Shown: positions 9,268-20,377 of the stretch, one piece after another
Numbering within the stretch: the stretch's first letter is position 1
How the letters are laid out: the number at the start of each line of letters is the position of its first letter
Origin: Gloeopeniophorella convolvens
Lineage: Eukaryota; Basidiomycota; Agaricomycetes; Russulales
Reading direction: 5' to 3'
NCBI GenBank assembly: GCA_022496205.1
Contig: WTXD01000002.1
Coordinates: 1,178,001 to 1,242,000, forward strand
DNA length: 64,000 nucleotides
Program-made: the position numbers and the translations under genes
Notes under the pieces: model-generated
What the model was told of the DNA's origin: nothing
The model's input: the letters and a program-made list of their open reading frames with translations, nothing else
The model's database searches: none

Positions 9268-11548
9268 ATGGCCATGATCGCTCCCACCACACATCCACTG
9301 ACGGAGCCCCTGGACTCCCCCTTTGATCCTTATGCCCCTGAACTCCTCCAGCCATTCATTCCCCCAGGAGAGACAGAGATGAGCTCTCCCAGCAGGATCG
9401 ATTCCTCTGGAAATGACAGACAGGACAGTGTGGTAACTCTGGTGGCGGGACCCACTATAGACCCACAGAGGCGCCAGCAGCTGAGCCTGCAACTCATCGC
9501 CCCCGCTATCCTCGTAGCTGTAATCACTGCCGGGATCGCATCCGCCCTGCTTGCGTGGTTGATCGTCCACTCAAGTCAGTCATCTTTGACGGAAGTGTGG
9601 CAAGACAAGGCTTTCCTGTTGGATGAAGGCACCAAGGTTGAGGGTGACTCGGGAAGGACAGCCCGCTTGATGGGTCTCACCATATCTTCTGCAGCTGTGA
9701 GTCAATACCATCATCGGATCCGACACAATCTCGACGACATCACCTCATTCCCAGTCAACTCTGGTCGGGATTAGTAGCCCGATCCTCATTAGTTTGTATG
9801 CATTCCGGGCGGCACAGGCTTGGCTCAAAGCTTCGCACCGGGGGTCGTCTGTGCATGATGTCCACCTTCCGACACCGTTACAGTGCGTCCATTATCGGTC
9901 AATTGCACTCTGCTGATTCCAACTCTCGCTTAGATATGGCCTGCTTCTAGAACTCCTTACCGGCGGTGGCTTGACCACGCTATTCTCCACCAGCCGTTAT
10001 TTCCTCAAGCGTCAGAATGCATCCGCAAGTAGGATATTGAAGCAGTCGTTTGTTGTAGTTGTGACTATATATATCCTCACCCATGCCATCAGGTAAGATG
10101 AGCGACCATGGTTTGTTCGTCTCGCTCATGACCTTGTTTCCCCGTTCAGTGGCGTGGATCTCTGGTTGCATACGGTTACAACAACAATCACCTCGTCCAC
10201 CAGCACCCCTAGCACGACGCCACGCCAGCTCGGCATTGGTCAGAACACTTGTCCGCCCTATGTACCCAGTGGCTTGATCAGAGTCTGCCTGATGACGCAG
10301 GGCGGATGGGCAGGTGACCCGAGGCCAGGAATGCTGGTAGTTTCGAACACATCGACCTCATTGCAAGCAATCACGCTGGCGGACCACGCAGACATGGCGG
10401 TGCTCGTCGTACCCGGGGTCCCCAACGATCTTCAATTCCGTTCGACGTCATTCGGCGCGCGGACATCCTGCGAACTAATCACACCGCTGTGCCACTTGGG
10501 TGGAGATGTGACCGAAATGTGCACTGGCTTTCCTCGTTCAATATTCCCTGTGGTGACGTACGAGAATGACACGGACAGCCTAACGAGCAGCGAGTCCAAG
10601 GTGTTCCTCCTATCCTCGAACTGCCACCAGAACAACCAGAGCTGCACGCAGCTGTCGCCGGATCAGATTACCAACGAATGGGTGATACTGTCCCCAGACT
10701 CAGACATGCTCAATTCCTACACCCTGTGGCTGCAGCTCGTCTGGGCGAGCGACGGTGCCGCCCCATTTACGTCACCCAACAACACGGACATCGTGAGCGT
10801 GTTCTCCAACAAGGCGGCGATGCTCGCCAACTGCTCGCTCTCCTTCTATAACGTCACACTGGACTACTCCAACGGCACGTACGCGCTCGTGGACGAGGAG
10901 CTATTGGACGTCGCGCTCTCCGATGGGCTCGCGGTGCCGACGCGGCTGGGCCACTACCTATCGCACCTCATCGCGAATGTGGAAGGCCTTGCCTTCACGA
11001 GCGCCTCGCCGGACGAGGTCACGGCGTTCCTCACGCAGGACCTGGGCCGCCTCGCGCTCGGGTCCGCCGCGAATATCACGAACTTGCGCAAAAACACGCT
11101 TTCACTGAGCACGGTGCAGACGGCGTCGCTCGGGCGCTACCCATTCTGGCCCGTCGTCATCCTGCTCGCACTGCTGTACACGCACGCGTTGCTCGCATTG
11201 ATCATCTTCCTCATCACCTTCCTGTTCTCACGCTCGGTACGCATCCGCGTCCCGCCACCCGGGGGCTCCGGCGCGACGGTGGTGGCCTCGACGCTCGAGC
11301 TCGTGCAGCTCCGCTTGACGAGCCCGGTCGCACTCGTCGCGGCGCTGTTCCCGCCCGCGGTAGGCCCGGCCGCCAGAGCGAGCCTCGCGGCGCAGACGGA
11401 TGTCATCAGCATGTTCGACGACCGTCCGGGAGTCGAGCGACTGCGCGTGGGCATCGGGAGCGAGGATGCCGGGCAGGGCTGCGCGCAGTTCGGGGTGTGG
11501 CAGGGCCACGCGGGGAAGGACGACGGATGGGGCATGGGGAGATCGTAG
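9268..11548 (+). CDS. Multi-pass membrane protein, tandem paralog B (unknown function)
   Basis: Four exons: 9268-9696, 9755-9882, 9934-10092, 10150-11548 (704 aa). Exons 2 and 3 are exactly the same length as in paralog A (128 and 159 nt) and all three introns sit at the same codon and phase. Exon 2 differs by only a few residues (LVGISSPILISLYAFRAAQA). The longest divergence is in the ectodomain around 10490-10660 (paralog A has a longer, more Pro-rich stretch) and in the C-terminal tail. The frame is fully open, so the copy looks functional. Cysteines and most N-glycosylation sequons of the ectodomain are kept. Function unknown; family expansion by tandem duplication is what the sequence shows. 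Confidence 0.85.
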
Positions 11549-11668
11549 AAGCTGCGGTGTGGGAGCGCGTCGATGCCGGGTCGATTATCGTGTGTGTGTA
11601 CGGCGATAGCGCCGAGGTGGTGTAGAGTACATGTGCTGCGTGCTCCGCTAGCTTAGTTATATATTGTC

Positions 11669-12788
11669 ATGCTTTCTCTGCGCCACTCGACCCTTCGCCT
11701 CAGCAGACTCGCACGGCACCTTGCAACCTCCTCTCCGTCCCCCTACAAACCGAACATGCGCGTCGTCCCCGTCCCTGTGCGCCACGACAACTACGCCTAC
11801 CTGCTCATCGACGACGCCGCCGGCAAGGCGGTCGCCGTCGACCCGCACACGCCATCGAAGCTCAAGGCGGCGGCAGAGCAGCTCGGCGTGCAGGTCGTCG
11901 CGGGCCTCACGACCCACCATCATCACGACCACAGCGGCGGCAACGAGGTGCGTCCACCCCCCCACTCTTCTCGACCCGGCGAGCTAACCCGGCGCATCGC
12001 TGCGCATGCAGGAATTTGTAAGCTGCATGCTGCTCGATCCCGCGTGCCTGTGTGCTCACCCGCTCCCCCGTGCTCACAGGCGCAGCTCTACCCCGGCGTG
12101 CCGATTTACGGCGGCAGCAACCAGAGCCCGGCGCTAACCCACGTCGTCAAAGACAACGACGAACTCACGCTCGCGAGCACGCTCAAAGTCCAGTGCGTCC
12201 GCGCCCACAGCCCCTCATTGCCCACGCCTGGAACCCACCCCCTAGGTGCATCGCGACGCCGTGCCACACACAAGACTCGATCTGCTACTACGTGACAGAC
12301 ACCACGGACACCGCCGCGCCCGGCGCGGTCTTCACGGGCGACACGCTCTTCATTGCGGGCTGCGGCAACTTCTTCGAGGGCACTGGCGCGCAGATGCACG
12401 CCGCGTTCGCGCGGCTGCGCGCGCTGCCCGACGCGACGGTCACGTACGTCGGGCACGAGTACACCGCGAACAACCTCAAGTTTGCGCTGTCCGTCGACCC
12501 GGCGAGCGCGGGGCTCGCGCGCCTCCGGGAGGTCGTCGCCGCGGACGCGGTCACCGTCGGCCGCACGACGGTCGGCGACGAGAAGGAGTGGAATGTGTTC
12601 TGGCGCCTTGCGACGGAGCCGGTGTGGTGCGCGCTCTACTGCTGCTGCTGCTGCTGCGCGCCTGTCGAGATGCTGCGGTGCTGACGGTCTGTGGTGTGGG
12701 CAGGGCGGCTACGAAGACGGGGCCAGACACGCCGCAGAGCGAGGTCATGGACAAGCTGAGAACGCTGAAGAACAACTTCAAGGGCTGA
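11669..12788 (+). CDS. GLO2: Glyoxalase II (hydroxyacylglutathione hydrolase)
   Basis: Hydrolyses S-D-lactoylglutathione to D-lactate and glutathione, the second step of methylglyoxal detoxification. Exons: 11669-11947, 12012-12017, 12080-12192, 12246-12626, 12704-12788 (287 aa, the usual family length). The metallo-beta-lactamase metal motif is THHHHDHSGGN; further ligands lie in the CHTQDSICYY, GDTLF and GHEYT regions. The C-terminal MDKLRTLKNNFKG is typical of the family. The second exon is only 6 nt (Glu-Phe), supplying the EEFAQLYPG junction. The first 29 residues are Arg/Ser-rich (MLSLRHSTLRLSRLARHLAT), like a mitochondrial presequence. A second in-frame ATG at 11756 begins the catalytic domain, so both mitochondrial and cytosolic forms are possible. 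Confidence 0.95.
12012..12017 (+). other. 6-nt microexon of GLO2
   Basis: GAATTT is flanked by CATGCAG and GTAAGC, both good splice sites. It is in phase 0 on both sides and adds Glu-Phe between GGNE and AQLYPGVP, as family length and the conserved EEF/EKL position require. Skipping it would also keep frame but delete two residues. Confidence 0.75.
12639..12656 (+). repeat. (CTG)6 microsatellite in last GLO2 intron
   Basis: Six perfect CTG units lie inside the last intron (12627-12703) of the glyoxalase II gene. They are non-coding in the preferred model. Confidence 0.8.
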
Positions 12789-13136
12789 GAGGGCTGTCTT
12801 GAGGAGCACCCGGGGAGGATATGCTATGTGCGACCGAACGAGACTTGTTGTATCATGTATGATTACCGAAGCGCGCGCGCAATTCATCTGCATCTCCCTC
12901 TTGCGTTCATCTCGCGGACTGCAACCCTTGGGCATCATAAATAGTGCATTCTCTACCCACAGTGAACCAAGTAGGAGGCGGGGCAAACAGGCGTATAGAA
13001 CAGATACTCGTACTCGTAACAACACATAGCCGGTGATCATCAGTGATGCAGACAGGCGCCGCCCGGCGGCAGGCGGCGGGTGAGCTCAGCGGGGCGTGGG
13101 GTTCGGAAGAAGGAATTAGGGGATATTATCGTACGA
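12789..13136. other. Convergent intergenic region GLO2 / SFT2
   Basis: 348 bp between two convergent stops. Presumably both 3' UTRs; nothing else is recognisable. Confidence 0.5.
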
Positions 13137-13949
13137 TCATGCCATGCCGAACACCCTGAGCACCGCGGAGCGCGCATAGGGGATGTACGACAGGGTGTAC
13201 CAGAGGAACGCGAGGTACTCGAGCACGACGAAGACTGCGTAGCGCGCGGGCGGGCGCTCAGCAAATCGCAAGCGGCAGCAGGGGAGAAGGGGAACTCACT
13301 GATACACAGCGTGCCGTTGGTCAAGACGAACGCGGCGACGAAGATGGCCACGATCATCGCGAGAAAGACGACCGTCGCGACCACGCGCACGGGCTTGAAC
13401 ATCTGCGCGGGGGGTGAGCGTCAGCGCCCGGCGGCGCTCCCGCGCACAGCACAGCACGACGCACCAGCTTTATCTGCTTGGCGAACTGGCGGTGGGGGGC
13501 GGTCAGCAGGGCACACAGGGGCGAAGGGAAGGACGTTACGCACGCCGATGAGGAACCCGGTGCCGATGAGCGAGATGACGGTGCCGAGGGCGTAGAGGAC
13601 TGCGCGCTCGCCCAGCGCAGCGGTGAGTGGCGCACAGCCAAAGGGAGAAAGGGGGACGCACTCGCGAAGGACGTCAGCCCGCCGATGAAGAGCATCACCG
13701 TGCCGAGTACGCTGAGCACGAGCCCGATGGCATAGCTGCGCACGACACCCCCCCACCGCCCCCGCCGTCAGCCCAGGCCAACACGCCGTCAGGAGGCAAA
13801 GCAAGGACGCACCAGCCCACAAAGCCGTACAGCCGCTGCGTGCGCGTGAGCCCAAGTGCCTTGAACGCCGAGTCGCCCTCGAAGAACTGCGTCTCGGGGA
13901 TGGTCCCGCCGACGGCCTCGAGGTTGAACCAGCCTTTGGAAGATGCCAT
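13137..13949 (-). CDS. SFT2: SFT2-family vesicle transport membrane protein
   Basis: Tetraspanning Golgi protein that assists fusion of endosome-derived vesicles with the late Golgi. Six exons: 13813-13949, 13662-13735, 13544-13599, 13465-13485 (21 nt, FAKQIKL), 13300-13402, 13137-13234 (162 aa). The N-terminus is MASSKGWFNLEAVGGTIPE and is followed by RLYGF at the first helix. Four hydrophobic helices follow (YAIGLVLSVLGTVMLFIGG; YALGTVISLIGTGFLIG; VVATVVFLAMIVAIFVAAF; VVLEYLAFLWYTLSYIPYA). The ending WYTLSYIPYAR is diagnostic of SFT2/SFT2D proteins. All phases agree across the six exons. Confidence 0.93.
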
Positions 13950-14792
13950 TTTTCGCTAGGGGGTTAGGGTCGTGGGAGGGTCTTGGATGTGTGTGGATGG
14001 GGAGGGCGGTGCGGTGCTGAGCCGGCAGCGATGGGACGTAAGGGGAAGAGAATGAGCTGACAGCAGGAGGACGGAGGGTCGACTCGGGCGTCTCGCCTTC
14101 GGCTCTTGTGTGGCTGTCCGCGCCGCGCCTCGCCTCGCCTCGTTACCCCGGACCCCGCCGGCCACGAAACCCGCAACGCGTAACCCGCGCTGACTCTCGC
14201 CAATAAATAAGAAACGCTCATTCACACGAGCATGAGTAAGAAAACATTCTTTTGATTGCATTGCATTTTTATACCATAGACCTCCAGTCTATCACCGACA
14301 TCGTAGCAGAGCGAGGAAGAGAAAAACAAAATCGTGACAAAATAACTTTTGTATGTACGTATTCAATTCAGCGTTCGTCCGGGGGCATGCAGCACACGAC
14401 GACGCGCATCGACCGTAACCAGCGAGATGGAGGGGGCGTGCACTACATGCGGGGCGTGAAAAGTCGTCAAGAGAGAAGAAAGCAGGCAAAGAAAGCGCAG
14501 ACGGTCATCGTGAGCGATGCGATGCGATGCGAGAGCGATACACGTAGGGGAAGAAAACAGTGAGAGCCGGGCTCGGACGCGAGCGCGCGGCGGACAGGGC
14601 GGACTGCAACCTGGGGCGATCCAGCATGAGACCGGTCGTCATGAATGCACCAGGGAATCGACGCCGACAACGAGACGGGACGAGAGACAACACGAGAGCG
14701 CAGAGGCACGCCTCCGCGACACGACCGAGCGTGTGCGTGTGTGTGGTGTGTGTGTGAATAACTTAGCGGCGCTCGCGCGCCGCGCCCACCAC
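13950..14792. other. Tail-to-head intergenic region (SFT2 promoter, EDC4 3' side)
   Basis: Both neighbours are on the minus strand, so this 843 bp holds the SFT2 promoter and 5' UTR (13950 upward) and the 3' UTR of EDC4. It includes an AT-rich stretch near 14240-14370, a short GCGAT tandem repeat near 14514-14530 and a GT-rich tract near 14731-14757. No gene is visible. Confidence 0.5.
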
Positions 14793-17700
14793 CTACGTGG
14801 GCTTACGGCTCAGCACCTCCTGCACCTCCTGGATCGAGCGCGCCGTCTCGAGCACCTGCGGCCCGCCCGGCAGGATCGCGATGCGCTGCTTGGTCGTGTT
14901 GAGCATCCCCTGCACGTTCGGCAGCACACGCGCGACGTAGGGCGCGATGAGCGGGTCGCTCGTGTCCAGCACGGCCGCCGTACGCTGCAGCCACCACATC
15001 GACGACTTGAACGCCTCGTCGACCGGGGCGCTCTCTCCGATTGCCCCAGCGAGCTGCACATACACACACGTCAACACCCGCCTTCCGCACAGAAAATGTA
15101 TGGGTCAGAGACTCACCCTGTGCACGAGCGTGAGGACGACGGCCTGCGACAGCGGCACGGGACCCTTGAGCGGCACCACGACCTCGGGGTTCGAGCGCGC
15201 GAGCAGCTCACGCAGCTGGCGCGTGTCCTGCGTGCCCAGCACGGCGAGGTACGTGTCGTCCCACTCCTCCGTCGGCGCCGGTGGGCTCTGCTGTGCTGGT
15301 GGCGGCAGCGCGGGGTGCGACGCCTGCGGCGCGGGGATGCCCGACGGGAACCACTGACCCTGCGGCGGCGGCTGAGACGGCGGGCCGTACAGCTGCTGTG
15401 GCATGTTCATGCCCCCGACCTGGCGGTACGCCTGCTGCTGGTTGAAGGGCACGATCGTGCCACCCGCGACGGGGCCGGGTGGCGTCTGACGCGTCTGTTG
15501 CTGCGGGAGCGCAGTGCCGGTGTTGACGCTCAGGAACTTGATCTGGTCCGAGAGCGATCGGACAGACTGCTCAAGGTCCCTGATCGTCGACTGCATGGCA
15601 CGACAGACGTCAGCTACAGAGCCAAGTTGGCCGCGGATGGCTGTCCTGACCTCCTGACCGCGGAGCGCCTCGCTCTGCCAAGCAATGACCTCCTTCTTGA
15701 TGCTGAGCATCTCCGTGTGGATCTCGCGCGACAGCTCTTGGTGCATCGACGATGACTGCGCAGTGTAGGCCGGGATGAGCGTCTTGGTGATCGCCTCCTT
15801 GACGTGGCGCTCAATGACGGGCGTGATCGCAGATGAGAACGTCCGCGCGACGTGATTTGAGACGTCCGGGCGCAGCAGCAGCCGCTCGATCTCGTTCGGC
15901 AGCGCCTGGTGCCACACGTCAGAACCACAGGTCTAGGGGCTCCATGTCAAGGAGCGTCGTACCTGGTTCATGCTGTCGCTGAGGCCCTTGGCGATCTGGC
16001 TGTTGAGCGCGGCCTTGACCTCGTTCTTCGTGATGTTCTCGAGGGACGGCAGGACCGAGTTCTGCACCTCCGCCTTGACGGCCATCTCAACGACGCGCGT
16101 CGTGTTCTTCGTCAGCTCGTTGGAAATGAGCTTCAGGATCTTCTCCTGGCGCGCAAAGTCCGCCGCCTGCTCATTGACACGGACGTCCTCCAGGCGTTGA
16201 TCTGCAAACCCCCGTTAGACGAGCCCACAACTGCCAGAGGGCAGACAGACGCTTACGCTGTTTGTCGAGCTCCTTCCCAACCAGACGGCCGATGCGGCTA
16301 TACAAGTTCTCCTCCATCTTCTTGATCTCCTTCGCCATCGCTGCGCCGATCTGCGCCTCGTTGCTCGAGGCCGGCTCGGGTGCCTTGGCGACAGCGGGCT
16401 CCTTGCCCTCCTTCTCGCGCCAGCCGACGTTCTTGCCGCCGCGCCCACGACCGCGGCCCTCGTTCGGGCGGCCCGTGTCGTCGCGGATCTCCGGCTCTAC
16501 TTCCTCGGACGGCGGCGTGCGCAAGCGCGACGCGGGCGGCGGCATCGACTGCTGCGCAACGGGCTGCACAATGTTGACGGGCTGTGGCGGCGGCGGTGCC
16601 TGCGCCTGCACCTGCGCGGGCGGCTGGCGCTGGGACGGCGCGCGTGCCGACTCCGTGGGGAGCGCCTGCGCCGCTGCGGGGAACTTGGCAAGCGACGTCG
16701 CGAGCGCGCCGTCGAACCACTCCTTGCGGATCAACACCTGGTCCACGCCGGTCGAGTGCACCGAGAACGCGACGAGCGCGAGCTCGCCGGGCGGCACCTT
16801 TGCCGCGACGCACGCGGCGTGCGCCTCCTCGCCGCGCGGGTCGGCGTCCGCGGTCAGAATGACAAAGTGGATCGTCGGCTTGGGTCCGCCGAATTCGAGT
16901 GCCTGTTCAAAGTACGGGCGGAGGTCGTTGCCGCGGCCGGGCGAGGACGCCTCGAAGCCGAGCTTGAACGCCATCATGCTGTCGCGACGGTTGTTGGCGA
17001 CCCAGAGGGTCTGGATGCGCGAGTCGTAGTTGGCGTGGCCGAACATGTCGGGGTCGTCGACGTAGCCATTGACAAACTTGATGGTGGAGAGCACATTGCC
17101 GCTCTTGTTCGGGAGCAGCTGGAAGACTGTGCCGTGCTTGCGGCCAATGACGAGGCCGCCGTCGACGAACGTGATGGAAGAAGGCGGGTCCTCGCCGCGG
17201 ACCGTCGTGGACCAGAAAGCCCTGCGGTCACGCGTGTTCCAGAGGCTGAGGGTGGAGTCATCGGAGATCGTGGCGATGGCAGCGTGCGGGATGTCAAACT
17301 CGAAAGCAACGAGGGGCTGCAGGCACGCGTAAGAAAGCGGTCACAGACAAACCTGACAGCAACTCACAGAGGGCATCCGGATGGGCTGAACAACGCGATG
17401 CAAGTCGGGCTGAATGATCGGCTCGCCGCCAAAGATCCTGGCGGCGTCGGTAATGTTGAGCACGTAGATGTCGTTCTCAGATGCAACAGCGACGGTATCC
17501 TGCTGCTTCGGGTGCCACTTGACAGAGTGAAGTGCCTCCGGGCCAAGGGAAGGGAGAACACAAAGGAGGATCTTGCCGCTGCGAGAGGATCAGCAGGCTG
17601 CCCAGACAGGTCGAGGAACGAGAAGAACATACGGGACGTCATCCGTGATCGTCTCAGGGAGCTCCCAAACAACGAAGCCACCGTCCGAGGTGACGCCAGC

Positions 17701-19418
17701 GAGCCGATTCCCAGAGACGGCCATATCGGTCACCGAAGTGGTGGGAGCGAACACGGCCGGTAGCTGGAGCAGGGTGCGGTCCCCGCTCGAGCGAGAGATG
17801 ACGCGGACGCGGCCTTTTGTCATGGCGTAGGCAACCCAGTGCGTAGCGCCGATGGTCGTGCCGGGCAGGAAGTTAGAGTCAACTCTAACCAGAGCGATCG
17901 CCGTGGACTTGACAGCGTCGCGCGGGGCCTGGACATCGTCCAGAGGAAGCCCGACGTCAACGACAATCGTCTGCGGCTGGGAGCTGCACATCGCCGTTAG
18001 CAAAGCGCCACCGGAATCACAAGCCATTTATGTGGCGTGCTCACATGGGACCGGGCTGGGTCTTGGCCTTGGATCCTGAGCCACGGCTGCGACCACCTTC
18101 GTGTCCCTTCCAGCTCCCACGCGGACCTGGCGAACTTTCTTTTTCTCGCTGCGCAGGGCCGGTCTGGACATGCGCCAGCACGGGCCCGGCGGGGGGGCCC
18201 AGGGGCGACTCGGAGGGCTGCACGTCGCGGCGGACGGCAGCGGCGGCGATCTTTGGGGGCGAGCCACGCGGCGAGGGCGCCTGCATAGGCTTCGGAGGTA
18301 GGGGCCGGGACGTGGCCTTGGACTGCATCGGCTCGGCGATGGGCGTCTCCTCGTCGGGCGTCTGGTGGTCGAACGGCGAGAGCGAGTGCACGGACGACGA
18401 GACGGGCGCCTTGGCGGGGTTGCTCAGTTGCTCGAGCAGGTTGTCGACCGACTTGCGCTTCGGGTCGATCACGGACGACCAGGTATCCTCGAACGGCTCG
18501 ATGGACGCCTGCTGGTGCGCGGCGGGCGGGGCGGGCTTGCGGGCGGGGGCGACTGGGGACTGGGCGAGCGCGTCAAAGGGCGAGACAAAGTCGAAAATGG
18601 ACTTGTTCGGCTGCGGGGATGACTGGCCCTGGGACTGCGAACCGAAGCCTGCTTGGGTGGCCTCGGGCACAGGGTTCTGCGGCGTGGCGAGGTCTGACTC
18701 GTAGTACGAGCCCGTCTCGTGGTGGGAAGAGTCGATCAGCGAGTAGGGAGGAGAAGCAGCAGTGGGAGGAGACGGTCGATGCAGGGAGGCCTCCGAGACG
18801 TTGGACCGCGGAGCACCTCTGAAAAAGGAGTCGAGGCATCAGCACGAGCGGCGACAAGCATCAAAAACGTAAAATAGCGTACGAGGCCATGAGCTGCTCA
18901 AGAAGCAGACGCCCTTGCGACTCGTTGGTGGTCTGTGGTGGCACGTTGCGATTGGAAGGGCCTGGGGGTGTCGGAATCTGCAGGGGCGGGCTGGACGAGG
19001 ACGCAGACGCGGAGCTAAGGAGAGAAAGCAGCTGGCTGGCGCGGGTGTCTGGGGGATTGGATGTCGGGTTGGTGGAACTGGACATGCTTGCGGGCACGGA
19101 GAGAGCGGTGATAGAGGAAGAGGGGGTTGTGGGGCCAGAATTGGTGGTGGTTTGGGGTTGAGCGGGGCCCTGCATGGGCGGGTTTGGGTTGACGCTGGAC
19201 TGGCCAGGGGCAGATAAGTTAGAAAAAAGCGAGGTGACGTGTGCGGGCGGGGACGCGGGGGCGACGTCCTTGAGAGATTGGGCGGGGGAAACGTGCTGGA
19301 ACTGCTGGAAGTGTTGGGCAGGCTGAGATTGGTCCTCTGGATAAGATGGCATGGCGATGGGGGGGCTGGTGTTGCGGGAAAAGATGTTGCGGATGAGGTT
19401 GTTGTGACTATGATCCAT
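14793..19418 (-). CDS. EDC4: Enhancer of mRNA-decapping protein 4 (EDC4/Ge-1) homolog
   Basis: Scaffold that couples decapping activators to DCP1-DCP2 in P-bodies. Eight exons: 18883-19418, 18045-18818, 17633-17983, 17368-17578, 16257-17316, 15963-16201, 15117-15905, 14793-15053 (1406 aa). The first 440 residues are a Ser/Pro/Gln-rich low-complexity region. A WD40-type propeller follows (LHSVKWHPKQQDTVAVASEN; ISDDSTLSLWNTRDR; FVDGGLVIGRKHGTVFQLLP). Next is a Pro/Gln linker with RGRGRGGKNVGW, then long amphipathic helices (MAKEIKKMEENLYSRIGRLV; KNEVKAALNSQIAKGLSDSM). The conserved C-terminal alpha-helical domain ends EVQEVLSRKPT. Length and order match animal EDC4. It runs divergently from the metallothionein gene. 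Confidence 0.9.
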
Positions 19419-19922
19419 AGGACGCAGGCAGAGCCAGTAAGCAGAGATCGCAGCGGGGGGGGAGAGGAGGAGGGGGAGGGAAAGAGGAGGAGGAGGGGAG
19501 GAACGTCGAGCTCTGCTTTGTGTCGCGGGCGTCGTCGAGGCCTCGTTGGATCCACGAGGCGACTCGGGACGAACAAATCTTTTTCCCCTGCTGTAATCTA
19601 CATTTTCGTCTCTGCGGTATTCCATGTGGCACCCCACGCTCCCTCCGGACCTACAACACGCCTTCAAACGGCCCATCCGACAGCGTCTGACCCTACAAAC
19701 TTTGCGCGCAACTTTCTCCCGTGTCTCAGCGGAGCCCAGCGGAACGTTGTCTCGGCGTTGCGTGGGAATTGCGCCCAGCCAATCAGCGCACGTGCTAGGG
19801 ACGGATCAAGGCCGCCGAACAAACACGCGCACACCCGCGAGATAGAGATAAAAGGCCATCTTGTCTGGTCCTTTAGCTCTCCAGACTCAGATCTCCTCTT
19901 GATTCCTCTCTACCATCACACA
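19419..19922. promoter_or_regulatory. Bidirectional promoter region EDC4 / metallothionein
   Basis: 504 bp separate the two start codons. On the metallothionein side there is a CCAAT box (19779-19783), a CACGTG E-box (19789-19794) and an ATAAAAG TATA-like element (about 19848-19854), some 70 bp before the ATG. Copper-responsive sites of known type were not recognised by eye. Confidence 0.5.
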
Positions 19923-20132
19923 ATGTCTCCCGTGTGTATCACTCTCATCCTCTCACCGCGCCCCGCATCTCACTCCCCTTGTCAGACCACCCAGAACCCC
20001 GTCAACGAGGCCAACTGCGGTTCCAACTCTTGCACCTGCGGCGAGTCGTGCGTAGCCATTCCCAGCCTGTGTCTTGGCCTGCGCTCACGCCCACACAGTT
20101 GCGCATGCAAGCCCGAGGAGTGCAAGTGCTGA
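19923..20132 (+). CDS. Small metallothionein (34 aa, 7 Cys, three exons)
   Basis: Exons 19923-19931, 19986-20047 and 20099-20132 join in phase to a 34-residue protein with cysteines at 14, 18, 20, 24, 26, 32 and 34. The Cys-X-Cys pairs (CTC, CAC, CKC) and the absence of aromatic residues identify a metallothionein, which binds Cu(I), Zn or Cd through thiolate clusters in the cytosol. The N-terminal 13 residues lack Cys (MSPTTQNPVNEAN), as in other mushroom metallothioneins. Spacing is C-x3-C-x-C-x3-C-x-C-x5-C-x-C, looser than the compact Neurospora-type motif. Introns of 54 and 51 nt are longer than the first exon (9 nt). If the introns are not removed the frame is also open (69 aa), which is why gene callers may miss it. 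A TATA-like element precedes the gene. Confidence 0.85.
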   Translation: MSPVCITLILSPRPASHSPCQTTQNPVNEANCGSNSCTCGESCVAIPSLCLGLRSRPHSCACKPEECKC

Positions 20133-20377
20133 ACGCCGCCCATAAGCTTGCTCCGCAGTTGTACTTGTAACTCCGAAGGATGCCGTTCATCTCATGTTGT
20201 CCGAGTAGTATGATATGCGTGTACCTGTCAAGCCATCTGTGAACCAAAGACAGTTCTTGTCCATGTATCTTGATCGCCGCCTCTGCGCCCGCGTGCAGCC
20301 AAGACAAATTCACGAGAGCAAGCTCTCACGTCAGGGATTGCAACCAAACTGAATATTTCGAGAAGGATCTCGAGAGG

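Noticed and set aside
13956..14261. Small minus-strand frame upstream of SFT2 as an extra gene
   Set aside because: No conserved content; lies in the probable SFT2 promoter and 5' UTR and shows simple-sequence composition.
14517..15755. 412-codon plus-strand open frame opposite EDC4
   Set aside because: Arg/His/Leu-rich shadow of the EDC4 C-terminal exons; the minus strand has conserved sequence and valid splice sites.
16756..17763. 335-codon plus-strand open frame
   Set aside because: Antisense to the EDC4 WD40 exons; no start context or conserved motif.
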